DNA from: CAYPPG01 sp964412555 | GTDB lineage: Bacteria; Hinthialibacterota; Hinthialibacteria; Hinthialibacterales; Hinthialibacteraceae | DNA length: 44,210 nucleotides | NCBI GenBank assembly: GCA_964412555.1 | Contig: CAYPPG010000065.1 | Coordinates: 1-44,210, forward strand | Reading direction: 5' to 3' | Shown: positions 20,634-29,312 of the stretch, piece after piece | Layout of the letters: each line of letters opens with the position of its first letter | Numbering within the stretch: the stretch's first letter is position 1 | The notes under the pieces: model-generated | Database searches by the model: none | Seen by the model: the letters and a program-made list of their open reading frames with translations, nothing else | What the model was told of the DNA's origin: nothing | Program-made: the position numbers and the translations under genes

Positions 20634-21401
20634 TTACCAATATAAATACTTCTCACCCTTCTCAAAAAAGAATCTCATCCCCCTCAGTTCCTGGTCTCCC
20701 ATATCATACAGAATATTTTCATAAAAATGCTTCCGATAAACCTCCGAAGGTGAGCCATTTTTCTCGGCGCATTCCTTTGTTATCCGCTGCCGGTCTGCCA
20801 ATCCCAGCCGTTTTGCTTCTGCAAATGATTCCTGCAGCGGTTGCGGATCGATACCGGGCCGAACAATCCATAGGGCATACACGAAGGGCAGGTTACAATA
20901 AGCCTTCCAGACTTCACCCAAATCGATTTTCCGGAAGTGTGGATCATTCAGTTCGAGGCCCGGATAACCAATTGTTAGTGCTGCATCTGCGGACCGTAAT
21001 CGATCCTGCAGCGGAGTATGCATGGTAATGAAATCCGGTGTGCTTTGCCAATAGTCAGTAAAGAGGATGCGTGTCATCATCGAGGTCGACAGCGATGCAC
21101 CATCGAGTGCAACTCTTTTTGCAAGGGGGGGATCGATTTTTGTGAATAAGAGGGCACTGGCTACGGGGCCGTCACTACAAATCCCCATGCCAGGAATAAA
21201 ACCATACTCGGGATGGCGAAGCAGCTCGATAGAGGATAGAAGGGCAACATCCACCTCTCCTCTTTCCAATAGTTTGGCAAGGCGGAACGGTATATCGTTG
21301 ACAATCATGGCGTTCGGCATAACGTGGGGAATAAAATCGGCCAGTGGCCGTGTATTCGGAAACTCGACTGCTCCGATGCGCAGAGAATCGATTGTGGACA
21401 A
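20634..21401 (-). CDS. mqnA: MqnA, chorismate dehydratase (futalosine menaquinone pathway)
   Basis: The 255-residue product fits MqnA: N-terminal IGAVEFPNTRPLADF, GEVDVALLSSIELL, the ligand loop LDGASLSTSMMTRILF, and DAALTIGYPGLE. The fold is a periplasmic-binding-protein-like two-domain protein in the cytoplasm. MqnA removes water from chorismate to give 3-[(1-carboxyvinyl)oxy]benzoate, the first step of the futalosine route to menaquinone. It is leftward, downstream of serA but separated from it by a terminator. Together with the ubiX and ubiA homologues near 32 kb it points to menaquinone as the quinone used by the complex I encoded here. Confidence 0.88.
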   Translation of the reverse strand: MSTIDSLRIGAVEFPNTRPLADFIPHVMPNAMIVNDIPFRLAKLLERGEVDVALLSSIELLRHPEYGFIPGMGICSDGPVASALLFTKIDPPLAKRVALDGASLSTSMMTRILFTDYWQSTPDFITMHTPLQDRLRSADAALTIGYPGLELNDPHFRKIDLGEVWKAYCNLPFVYALWIVRPGIDPQPLQESFAEAKRLGLADRQRITKECAEKNGSPSEVYRKHFYENILYDMGDQELRGMRFFFEKGEKYLYW

Positions 21402-21457
21402 AAGTATTTCTCCTTTGGTTGTGCATAATCATTCCAACCAAAAGTATAGAAACAAAA

Positions 21458-21477
21458 GGGCGGTTCGAAAACCGCCC
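21458..21477 (-). terminator. Intrinsic terminator after serA
   Basis: GGGCGGTT, loop CGAA, AACCGCCC form an eight-pair GC-rich hairpin. On the minus strand it is followed by TTTTGTTTC. It lies 37 bases after the serA stop, so it ends the leftward serA transcript before mqnA. Confidence 0.85.
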
Positions 21478-21513
21478 CATTTTCTTCGTTATACACTTAA
21501 ATTTCGAAATCGA

Positions 21514-23106
21514 TCACCCAAGTTTGATCGTTTTGATTTCACGGACAGCCTTGAAGGATTTTAATTCATCGAGAACCCGGTCAGGCACTTCATTATCTAC
21601 ATTGCAGACAGTGACCGCTAATCCGCCCCGTTCCGCTCGCCCGAGTGTCATATCGGCAATGTTGATGCTGTTTTTCGCAAGCGTCGATCCCAAATGACCG
21701 ATTACACCCGGTTCGTCGCGATTTTTGAAGAACAGAATGTTGCCATATGGTTTGGCGTCGATGTGCACTCCGTCGACGATGACGATACGCGGATCGCTTT
21801 CTCCGAAATTCGTTCCACAGATTTCGACCGCATCCGAATCGGAGGTCAGGCGAACTGTGATTAGGTTGGTATATCCATCGGTTTTGGGATTTTTCGTTTC
21901 CGTGTATTCGATATTCCGTTTTTCCGCAAGAATCGGGGCATTGACATAATTCACTGTTTCCGACATGACGGGTGTCAATATTCCTTTCAGCACGGATAAA
22001 GTCAAATAGGAAGTGTCGTTTTTGGACAACGGACCAGCGTAAATCACCTCGATTTTATCTGCGTGTTTGCCCATATATTGAACTGCAAACGTTCCCAGTT
22101 TTTCTGCCAAGTCTAAATAAGGTCCGATAATCGAGCGGATTTCCGGTGCGACGGAAGGAATATTCACCGCATTTCGCACTTCCCCTCCGGTCAATGCGTC
22201 GAGTACGTTTTTGGCGATATCGACAGCGACGTTCGTCTGGGCTTCTTCCGTGGATGCACCCAGATGAGGAGTGCAGAGACAATCATCCCGCTTGACCAAA
22301 GGAAAATCATCAGCAGGAGGTTCATTTTCATAAACGTCAAGCGCGACCCCTGCACATTTTCCGCTTTCGAGCGCTCTAAACGCCGCTTCTTCATCAACAA
22401 TACCTCCGCGGGCACAGTTGATGATACGAACACCTTTTTTCATTTTGGCAAATGCTTGATCATTGATCAAATGCGACGTTTCTTTTGTCTTTGGAGTATG
22501 AACCGTAATATAATCCGATTTTGCGAACAACTCATCCAATGTTGCGGCTTCGAATCCCATGCGTTTGATGCGCTCTTCGGAAGCAAAGGGGTCATATCCC
22601 AACACTTTCATGCCGAAAGCCTGTGCGCGGCTGCCGACAACGCTCCCGATCCGTCCTAAGCCGATCACGCCCAGCGTTTTGCCGAAGATCTCGGTTCCCA
22701 TATATTTTTTCCGGTCCCATCGGCCTTCCCGCAATGAAATGTTGGCTGGAGCGATGTTGCGTGATAAACTCATGAGCAACGTCCACGCATGTTCCGCCGT
22801 GGAAATCGTATTTCCGCCGGGGGTGTTCATGACAATGATTCCCCGGTTCGTGGCTACATCGATATCCACGTTATCAAGGCCAACACCCGCCCGGCCGATC
22901 ACTTTCATCTTCTCCGCGCGTTCCAACACTTCTTTCGTGACTTTGGTACCGCTTCGAATGACCAAAGCATCATATTCGGGAATAATATTGAGCAATTCTT
23001 CCGGCGGCAGTTTGGGTTTGACATCGACATGAATTTCCGAATGGCTCTGTAAAATATCGATCCCTTCTTGTGCAAGCGGATCACTGACTAAAACTCGATA
23101 GGTCAT
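21514..23106 (-). CDS. serA: D-3-phosphoglycerate dehydrogenase
   Basis: The 530-residue product is a long-form SerA. It has the NAD site GVIGLGRIGSVVGSRAQAFG (about 148-167) and the catalytic residues in INCARGGIVDEEA (Arg), DVYENEPP (Glu) and PHLGAST (His). An intervening ASB domain follows (about 330-450) and a C-terminal ACT domain (from about 455, GVIGHLGSTLAKNSINIADM). It oxidises 3-phosphoglycerate in the first step of serine synthesis; the ACT domain usually gives serine feedback control. The start follows AAAGAGG by eight bases. It forms its own transcript, ended by the terminator at 21458. Confidence 0.97.
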   Translation of the reverse strand: MTYRVLVSDPLAQEGIDILQSHSEIHVDVKPKLPPEELLNIIPEYDALVIRSGTKVTKEVLERAEKMKVIGRAGVGLDNVDIDVATNRGIIVMNTPGGNTISTAEHAWTLLMSLSRNIAPANISLREGRWDRKKYMGTEIFGKTLGVIGLGRIGSVVGSRAQAFGMKVLGYDPFASEERIKRMGFEAATLDELFAKSDYITVHTPKTKETSHLINDQAFAKMKKGVRIINCARGGIVDEEAAFRALESGKCAGVALDVYENEPPADDFPLVKRDDCLCTPHLGASTEEAQTNVAVDIAKNVLDALTGGEVRNAVNIPSVAPEIRSIIGPYLDLAEKLGTFAVQYMGKHADKIEVIYAGPLSKNDTSYLTLSVLKGILTPVMSETVNYVNAPILAEKRNIEYTETKNPKTDGYTNLITVRLTSDSDAVEICGTNFGESDPRIVIVDGVHIDAKPYGNILFFKNRDEPGVIGHLGSTLAKNSINIADMTLGRAERGGLAVTVCNVDNEVPDRVLDELKSFKAVREIKTIKLG

Positions 23107-23456
23107 GGATAGTTACCTCTTTTCATGAGCGAACTCAGCATTTCAATATAAATGATCAATTTTCAATCGAATGAGAGACGATATATTGTAAGCTACATCC
23201 CTCAATTTCATAGCCCGGTTTTCTCTAAGAAGAGAAGAGGATAGTTATTTTTTAAACCAACATACCGGGGAATAACATCATAACTCGCGAAAGGAATGCC
23301 TTCAAGCGCTTTACTGGAATAATTCCAAAAATACATTCGAACCATTTGCACAAATTCTCACCATAAGAACGAATGCAGCGCATACTCAAATCACTTATAC
23401 AATATTATACTAGTAGCGGATTCGAAGCAAAATAGGGATAAAACATGGAGAGTTAG
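23107..23456. other. Divergent intergenic region, serA / TIM-barrel gene
   Basis: These 350 bases hold the promoters of two divergent genes. A TATTATACT stretch near 23404 could be a -10 region for the rightward gene, but no good -35 is seen. I recognise no RNA gene, repeat or riboswitch. Confidence 0.3.
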
Positions 23457-24260
23457 ATGTCAAAATATAAATGTGCATATCAAATTGATTCCTGGCAGGA
23501 GGATGAGTTACTTCCTCTATTGGAAGAACTTGCTGATCTCGGTATTCATGGTGTGGAAGCACGGGAACTTTGTGAGCAGAGTGGTTTGCCATTCGAAACG
23601 ATCCGGGATTGTTTTCATCGGAACTCGATGTCTCTAGTTGCGCTAACCGGTGGAGGAGATTTCGTTATCCCAGAATATAGAGAAGAAATTATCCATCAGA
23701 ATATTGAAATCGCTGCTTTACTAAAGAAATTCGGCGCCCATCATCTGGTGATCGAGACCGGAAGACGGGAGCTTGTAGAAAACAAAAAGAAAGATTTCGC
23801 AGTTGCAGCGGAAACACTGAACGAACTGGGGAAACAGTGCATGGATTATGATATCCATGCCTGCATTCTTCCCCAACTCGGCCAGCGAATCGAGACGGAA
23901 GAGGATATTGATCGGATCATGAATCTTGTCGACACTCGCGACGTTTTTCTCTGTCCGGACAGCGGTCATCTTGCTGCAGCAGAGGAAAATCCCCGGCATA
24001 TTTTCAAAACCTATGGCAGTTGTATCCGCCATGTGCATTTTCAGGATGCGAATCCGGAAACCAACGAGAAAGAAAAAGCGCCGATTTTTTGTGCGCTGGG
24101 TGAGGGAAAAGTCGATTTTCCAGCGCTTATCGAAATCTTAGACGATATACAATATCACGATTGGATTACTGTAACACTCGATGAGGTAGAAGATCGAAAA
24201 GAAAGCGGAAAGCGATCCATACGTTATTTACACCGCCTGCTGGCAAATCAGTGCAAATAA
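23457..24260 (+). CDS. Xylose-isomerase-like TIM-barrel protein (sugar isomerase/epimerase family)
   Basis: The 267-residue cytoplasmic protein has the AP-endonuclease-2/IolE-like barrel layout: GIHGVEARELCEQSGLPFE after strand 1, LVALTGGGDF, HHLVIETGR, ACILPQLG, FLCPDSGHLAAA (metal-binding Asp-x-Gly-His), CIRHVHFQDANPE, then CALGEGKVDFPALIEIL and WITVTLDE. Members isomerise or epimerise sugars and inositol derivatives with a divalent metal. The substrate is unknown. A GGAGA site precedes the ATG. purN follows 99 bases downstream in the same direction and may share its transcript. Confidence 0.85.
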   Translation: MSKYKCAYQIDSWQEDELLPLLEELADLGIHGVEARELCEQSGLPFETIRDCFHRNSMSLVALTGGGDFVIPEYREEIIHQNIEIAALLKKFGAHHLVIETGRRELVENKKKDFAVAAETLNELGKQCMDYDIHACILPQLGQRIETEEDIDRIMNLVDTRDVFLCPDSGHLAAAEENPRHIFKTYGSCIRHVHFQDANPETNEKEKAPIFCALGEGKVDFPALIEILDDIQYHDWITVTLDEVEDRKESGKRSIRYLHRLLANQCK

Positions 24261-24359
24261 GGCTGGAAAAATCTTAGAAAAACGAGTACTGTGCTATAGA
24301 TAAAGTAAAATCATTGGCTAGTGACAATTGAACTGAAATTGGAGTGAGGAGAACCGATT

Positions 24360-24995
24360 ATGAAGCGGCTTCGAACCGTAGTGCTGCTATCCGGCAGCGG
24401 GACGACTCTGCAAAATTTTATCGATCTAATGGAATCGGGTGAATTACCGGTCGATATTGTGCTCGTGATCAGCAGCCGCAAGGATGCCTATGGTTTGCAG
24501 CGGGCACAAAATCATGGCATTCCATCAAAGGTTATCTCCCGAAAAGAATTAGGATCATGGGATCACTTCAACGAAGAAATGGCCAAAACAGTCAATGAAG
24601 CCGACCCGGATTTAATTCTTCTTGCCGGTTTCATGTCTCTTTTTCGACCGGATCCAAAATATTATGGACGAATCATGAATGTGCATCCGGCGCTGATTCC
24701 CGCCTTCTGCGGAAAAGGCCTGTACGGTCATCATGTTCATGAAGCTGCCATTGCGTCCGGCGTGAAAATTACGGGGGCAACGGTTCATTTTGTCGACGAA
24801 CATTACGATACCGGGCCGATTATTTTACAAAAAGCGGTTGAAGTGGCAGAAGAGGATACACCGGATACACTCGCGGAAAAAGTCCAAGCCGCGGAACGGG
24901 AAATTTATCCGGAAGCGATTCGCCTTTTTGCGGACAATCGGCTACGGACAGAAGGAAAACGCGTTAAAATTCTTCCCCCAGGACAATCTCATTAA
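24360..24995 (+). CDS. purN: Phosphoribosylglycinamide formyltransferase
   Basis: The 211-residue product is a typical PurN: VLLSGSGTTLQNFID binds the phosphoribosyl substrate, and the catalytic triad is Asn107, His109 (MNVHPALIP) and Asp150 (VHFVDEHYDTG). It transfers a formyl group from 10-formyltetrahydrofolate to GAR in purine synthesis. GAGGAG precedes the ATG. One family feature differs slightly: the usual SFxGxxxxxxA loop reads AFCGKGLYGHHVHEAA, still with the Gly-x-Gly pattern. Confidence 0.95.
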   Translation: MKRLRTVVLLSGSGTTLQNFIDLMESGELPVDIVLVISSRKDAYGLQRAQNHGIPSKVISRKELGSWDHFNEEMAKTVNEADPDLILLAGFMSLFRPDPKYYGRIMNVHPALIPAFCGKGLYGHHVHEAAIASGVKITGATVHFVDEHYDTGPIILQKAVEVAEEDTPDTLAEKVQAAEREIYPEAIRLFADNRLRTEGKRVKILPPGQSH

Positions 24996-25163
24996 TTCAT
25001 CGTTTCAGCTGATCAACAATTTCAAGATGTGGACGGAGAAAATCATTCAAATGCCATTTTTGTGGTTCATTCTACCTTAATTTTCAAATACCTGCCCTCT
25101 AATAATATTATTATAATGAATATTCATGGAATGTATTTCCCCTTTCATTTTTTCAAAAAATGC

Positions 25164-25192
25164 TTGACAGGTATTGTTCAAAATTGTAAAGT
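25164..25192 (+). promoter_or_regulatory. Sigma70-type promoter of the toxin-like cluster
   Basis: TTGACA at 25164-25169 and TAAAGT at 25187-25192 are separated by exactly 17 bases in an AT-rich gap (24996-25321). A start near 25200 would give a leader of about 120 bases before the ATG at 25322. It is the best match to a housekeeping promoter that I found in the window. Confidence 0.7.
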
Positions 25193-25209
25193 TAATCATC
25201 TTTTACAAT
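25183..25209. promoter_or_regulatory. Inverted repeat overlapping the promoter, probable operator
   Basis: ATTGTAAA (25183-25190) and TTTACAAT (25202-25209) are perfect 8-base inverted arms with an 11-base spacer. They cover the -10 element and the expected transcription start, the position where a dimeric repressor would block RNA polymerase. The stem is AT-rich with a long loop, so an RNA role is less likely. The regulator is unknown. Confidence 0.55.
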
Positions 25210-25321
25210 GTCCTTTAAATATGAGCTGTAAAAAGAGAAATTATTCAAGTTTCATGATATGTCGAAATCGGCAAATCGAAAGCCGATAATTTTCTATTTA
25301 ATTATGAAAAAGGAAAAAATC

Positions 25322-26488
25322 ATGAATGAAAAAAGCCATAACATTGGACCTAGTGCCCTCGCCGACCCGGGGACGAAAGGGGGACCGGGATTTATCCTTA
25401 GCAAAACGGAATGGATCGAAATTCAGACCTATGTGACCGACGCATTGGCATTACCGACAAACGATTCCGAATTCAAAAAATCGTTGGGGGCAGGTGCTCC
25501 CAGTGACTTGTCGGATTTCAAACAGCTCATCCAAGCGTATCAAGATATCAATTCACATTGCACAACCTGGCAAAAAACGACGTTTCCGAACACAGTGAAT
25601 CTGGCCAGCACGGTGTATGATTATGGAACGAACAAAGCGCCGGTTTATTATCCGCCGATCTTGAAAGAAGCCAAAATCCTGGAGAACGATCCGGATAATG
25701 AAGATGCCAAAAAAGCACTCAAGGCGATCCTTGACAATTTGCAGGGAACGGCAAACGACTATGCAGGCCAGGCAAGTGCCGCTCAAAAAGAGATTCAAGA
25801 TTTCGCCGACAATACCCAAAAAGATAAAACCACGCTGGTCGGTCCGAAGGGTGACAAAGGACTTGTAAAATATTACAACGATAAATATGGGAAAACGAGC
25901 AAAGATGTTGAGGAGATCAACAAGGAACTCACAGCGCAAAGAACAATCCTAGATGCCGCCAACAAAGAATACAATCACGATGTGGTTGTTGCAGCAACGA
26001 CACCGTCTTATGCCTGGATTTGGCCGCTCGGAACAATTGCTGCAGCCGTAGTGGCGGGAGTCTACGGCCATAAAGCGGTGGAAGCGCTGGACCGGGCAAA
26101 AGCAGCGCAGGCAAAAATCGACAATCTGACCGACAAATTGGCAGCCGACGCCAATTTGATGATCGCCATCCATTCCGCGCAAATCGGTATGAATACTATC
26201 GTGCAATCTCTTTCTGCAGCCCTACCTGTTATCCAAAAAATTCAAGGAGTATGGGGAGGGATTGCCTCCGACCTCGCAAATATTTCCAAACTCATTGATT
26301 CGGATATCCGAAAAGTTCCACCGATCATCATGAATCTCGGTGTGGACGAAGCTGTCAAAGCCTGGCATAACGTCGCTCAGGTCGCAAATGCCTACCGGAT
26401 CAATGCCTACGTAAAAACCGAAGGCGGCCCCAGTGCAACCATGGAAGCCTGGAAAGTACGAAATCTAATCGCCTCAAAAGCGGCTTGA
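25322..26488 (+). CDS. XaxA/YaxA-like alpha-pore-forming toxin component A
   Basis: The 388-residue product is almost all helical. An N-terminal block, GGPGFILSKTEWIEIQTYV then DALALPTNDSEF (20-51), has the same layout as the start of YaxA/XaxA (GGIFTKEDL..LKLYV..GLSLPT), as I recall it. Long heptad-rich helices (125-220 and 250-330) flank one hydrophobic hairpin, about 220-250 (PSYAWIWPLGTIAAAVVAG), then VYGHKAVEALDRAK, matching the membrane-inserting hairpin followed by GAKAENARKAK in YaxA. There is no signal peptide, as in XaxAB/YaxAB. The ATG at 25322 is eight bases after AAAGGA; an upstream ATG at 25259 is less likely. Homology is judged by eye. Confidence 0.75.
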   Translation: MNEKSHNIGPSALADPGTKGGPGFILSKTEWIEIQTYVTDALALPTNDSEFKKSLGAGAPSDLSDFKQLIQAYQDINSHCTTWQKTTFPNTVNLASTVYDYGTNKAPVYYPPILKEAKILENDPDNEDAKKALKAILDNLQGTANDYAGQASAAQKEIQDFADNTQKDKTTLVGPKGDKGLVKYYNDKYGKTSKDVEEINKELTAQRTILDAANKEYNHDVVVAATTPSYAWIWPLGTIAAAVVAGVYGHKAVEALDRAKAAQAKIDNLTDKLAADANLMIAIHSAQIGMNTIVQSLSAALPVIQKIQGVWGGIASDLANISKLIDSDIRKVPPIIMNLGVDEAVKAWHNVAQVANAYRINAYVKTEGGPSATMEAWKVRNLIASKAA

Positions 26489-26517
26489 TGAATGAAATTT
26501 CTGAATGTGTGTAATCT

Positions 26518-26560
26518 AGACCGTTCGGCAGCGGGAAAGATGCCGGATGTCGAACGGTCT
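26518..26560 (+). terminator. Strong intercistronic hairpin after component A
   Basis: AGACCGTTCG (26518-26527) and CGAACGGTCT (26551-26560) are perfect 10-base arms; inside them CGGCA and TGCCG can extend the stem. It lies 30 bases after the stop. There is no long T run (TACTTAATC follows), so it may be a leaky terminator, a processing site or a stabiliser that sets different levels of the two components. Confidence 0.55.
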
Positions 26561-26597
26561 TACTTAATCATGATGGGATTATTTTCTCGTATATTCA

Positions 26598-26644
26598 TCT
26601 TCTTATGAAAACACATGTTCCATAAAACTACTCCCATAAGAAGA
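26598..26644. repeat. Inverted repeat in the leader of the 718-codon gene
   Basis: TCTTCTTATG (26598-26607) and CATAAGAAGA (26635-26644) are perfect 10-base arms with a 27-base spacer. They lie about 70 bases before the next start codon. A role as operator or RNA hairpin is possible; nothing decides between them. Confidence 0.5.
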
Positions 26645-26711
26645 GAGGCAGAATCTTCTACTGTTTTTTACAGCATAAATTTTCTTTTCTCTGAAAGTAT
26701 CGGAGGTCCTC

Positions 26712-28868
26712 ATGTTTCAGATTCAAAATAAAAGTTACCTCGGAAGTACTGTCGATTGGAAGACTTTGTTCAATGGACTCATCGAACATGGAAAAGTCCC
26801 CGACTCTTCCACTGAGATCATCGATCAAAATCACGCGGAATTTCAAGCCATGTATCTTGATCTGGGAGAAATCAAGGAAAAAATCACTCAATCCAACCTC
26901 GATCCCCCGCTTGTCACAGTGTATGCCGATGTGCTCAATGTTCCGGCAAACCTTAGCTGGCTCTTGCAAAGCGCTGTACTCATGGTTGTGGCGCGCCGGA
27001 TTCAAACAAGCGGATCGAATTCGTTCAATATCGACTATCGCACGAATGACAAAGCGCAATTGGTTCTGTTTATGAATGAAGTGGAAGGCTCCATAGAAGT
27101 AGTAGCGGCATATAAGCAAAAATCCGATGAAGGAAAAAAATTTATGATCTCCTCCGCCCCGAGCAAAGGAGGAATTCAAATTGCCTACAAAGACGGAGCG
27201 CCTGTAGAAGTAGAGCTGACACGCGCCAAAGGGTTGCCGATGCAGCCGACGGAAACCTTTCAGCAAGCCCTGATGACTGATTTTATCATTGCATCGCTGC
27301 TTTACGATCAACAACCTGCTATTGCTCTCGACATGTTGACATGGATCAAGGAGTGGGCTGGTGAGTCGAGTGATCTGATCGGAATGTTCCTGCGCAGTTC
27401 CTCACTGGTCTCTCTGTTGAGTTCACAGATCAATGCCAAAAAGAACGGGGCATCCTTTGTCCCTTATCTGACTCAAGATATTTACACCCAATTGGCGAAC
27501 GCCTTTGTCAATGAAGCCAAGCAGTATGAAAGCGACTATATGAACCTGAGCACCCAGAAAGTGCTGACCGACAATGATATCAAACTTGCCAAAACATTAC
27601 TCGACAACAAAATCAACGAGAGCCAGTATGTCCAAAAACTGATGGATCAAACCAAATCGAATTACGAGAACGCCATCTCGGCCGCCGAGAAAGCGGATGA
27701 TACTTTCAAAGCGGCTCAACAAAAAGCGCAGATGGTGAAAATCGATTTCGAGAAAGTTGGGGTGCCGGAATGGGAACGTGCACAGATTCTCAAAGCGGTA
27801 ATCAGCCTAGCCACAGCGGCGATCACATTTGGAGTCGGCATCGCCGCAATGCTTGTTGGAGATGAGGCCGGTGGTGCAGCCAGTGCAGAAAGCGCTGTTG
27901 AAGGTGCGAAGGCCGTTGAAAAAGCGGCAAAAACCGGCAGTGAGATCGCAAAGATGGCAAAAGAACTAGCCGATGTGATGAAAAAACTGAAAAAGATTGT
28001 CGAAGCACTGAACAAAGTCTATGAATTTTCCAAACAAGTAATCGCAGCAGCGAAAGATATCCAAAACGCTCAAGAATATGCCAAAAAGATGCAAGGGATG
28101 GATATCTCCACCGGCGGGATCGATATCACCGCCACATACGAGTGGCAAGTGTATCAGCTCAATGCCGATGCCGCCATGAAAGACCCTGTCGAGAAGGGAA
28201 TCGGTTATGCAAACGAATTGAAACTGGCAATCGACGAAGTGGCGATTTATGGACAAGCATTGGCTGCGGCCCAGCTGGCCGTTGTGAAGGCAGGGCAAGA
28301 ATATGCCAAGGTTTTACTGCAAAAAGAACTGGCGGAAAAGGAACAAAAACGGCTCCAACGATATGTCGAGTCACTGAAAGTTGGTGAAGCGCCGATTGTC
28401 GCTATGATGCAGCAATTCTATCAGCGGTATCTCGATGCAAAAAGTTCTCTGTTCTCGGCGCTTGAAGGATACCGGGCCTCATTTTTCTATTGGGCATTGG
28501 AAACATCGAGCATTCAACCGAAGATCATCGATTCCGTCAATGACATTGACACAGGTCTGAAAGATTTGACATCCATCACTCTCGACAAAGCGAATGCTTT
28601 ACGGCGATTCTCACCTCCACCACAAACCATGTCTCAAAAGCTACAAGAAATCGACGCCTCCAGTGTTCTCAATGAGTTGAAGAAATCCGGCAAGGCTTCC
28701 TGGTCAATTACACTGGACGCGAAAACTTTTTCCGGCTTTGGCCGTGTTCGACTGACAAGAGTAAGAACATGGATCGAAGGCGCGAAACCGAAAAATTCAA
28801 CCGGAACGATCAACATCACGATTACGAATTCAGGAAACTACCTGGATCGTTTCAAAAGCACTCCGTAG
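26712..28868 (+). CDS. Large helical protein of the toxin-like cluster, interrupted by in-frame UAG
   Basis: GGAGG lies five bases before the ATG. The 718-residue product has a mixed N-terminal third (1-260), long coiled-coil-like helices (about 260-350), one marked hydrophobic segment at 359-384 (ILKAVISLATAAITFGVGIA), an Ala-rich stretch, more amphipathic helices (400-600) and the start of a beta-sandwich (from about 665, ASWSITLDAKTF, FGRVRLTRVRTW). It has no signal peptide. The UAG at 28866 cuts the beta domain; the same frame stays open for 89 more codons (see next entry). I do not recognise the family; by position and architecture it could be the partner (B-like) subunit of the XaxA-like protein, though it is about twice the length of XaxB. 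Confidence 0.7.
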   Translation: MFQIQNKSYLGSTVDWKTLFNGLIEHGKVPDSSTEIIDQNHAEFQAMYLDLGEIKEKITQSNLDPPLVTVYADVLNVPANLSWLLQSAVLMVVARRIQTSGSNSFNIDYRTNDKAQLVLFMNEVEGSIEVVAAYKQKSDEGKKFMISSAPSKGGIQIAYKDGAPVEVELTRAKGLPMQPTETFQQALMTDFIIASLLYDQQPAIALDMLTWIKEWAGESSDLIGMFLRSSSLVSLLSSQINAKKNGASFVPYLTQDIYTQLANAFVNEAKQYESDYMNLSTQKVLTDNDIKLAKTLLDNKINESQYVQKLMDQTKSNYENAISAAEKADDTFKAAQQKAQMVKIDFEKVGVPEWERAQILKAVISLATAAITFGVGIAAMLVGDEAGGAASAESAVEGAKAVEKAAKTGSEIAKMAKELADVMKKLKKIVEALNKVYEFSKQVIAAAKDIQNAQEYAKKMQGMDISTGGIDITATYEWQVYQLNADAAMKDPVEKGIGYANELKLAIDEVAIYGQALAAAQLAVVKAGQEYAKVLLQKELAEKEQKRLQRYVESLKVGEAPIVAMMQQFYQRYLDAKSSLFSALEGYRASFFYWALETSSIQPKIIDSVNDIDTGLKDLTSITLDKANALRRFSPPPQTMSQKLQEIDASSVLNELKKSGKASWSITLDAKTFSGFGRVRLTRVRTWIEGAKPKNSTGTINITITNSGNYLDRFKSTP

Positions 28869-29138
28869 CAGTTTACCGCCAAACCGTTACAACGCAGCTT
28901 CGAATATCGCCTTTCCATTGAGAAGAAAGGGACTCCGGATTGGGAATTCCAAAACGGCACATACGGCTACATTGAAGTGGATGGTAGTGTAGATAAGGAA
29001 GTGAGCTACGCCTATTTCGAACCAACTCCGTTCGGTGAGTGGCAGATCCAATTTATAAAATCCAATTCGGATATTGATTTTTCAGATGTCAGTAAAATCA
29101 CTATGGATTTTGCAGGATCAGTGATTCAAGAATCATAA
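28869..29138 (+). other. In-frame continuation of the 718-codon gene beyond UAG
   Basis: Directly after TAG the frame continues with CAG TTT ACC and reads 89 codons to a TAA at 29136-29138. The text is protein-like and completes the beta-sandwich: FEYRLSIEKKGTPDWEF, YGYIEVDGSV, YAYFEPTPFGEWQIQF, ending FAGSVIQES. A single CAG-to-TAG or similar change would explain it; readthrough would give an 808-residue protein. There is no separate start codon or ribosome site for this part. Confidence 0.75.
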
Positions 29139-29312
29139 TTATTCGTTTTTGCATTTTTACTCAAAAGAAGGTTTGAGGTGCGAAGTTCTACATCAATTTT
29201 ACTATGAATCAAAAGCATTCAATGCTGCCATTTGCAGCCAACTGAATCGTGTTCAATGATTGTATCGCACTTAATTGTAGAGTTTCGCCCCCTCCAAAAA
29301 GAGGATAAAAAA

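Noticed and set aside
24996..25160. Terminator search after purN
   Set aside because: The region is AT-rich but holds no stable GC stem followed by T residues.
28866..28868. Global reassignment of UAG to an amino acid
   Set aside because: nuoF and nuoH end at UAG at the normal family length, so UAG is a working stop here.
29224..29238. Hairpin GCTGC-CATTT-GCAGC before the second A-like gene
   Set aside because: Five pairs with no T run or conserved context; likely chance.
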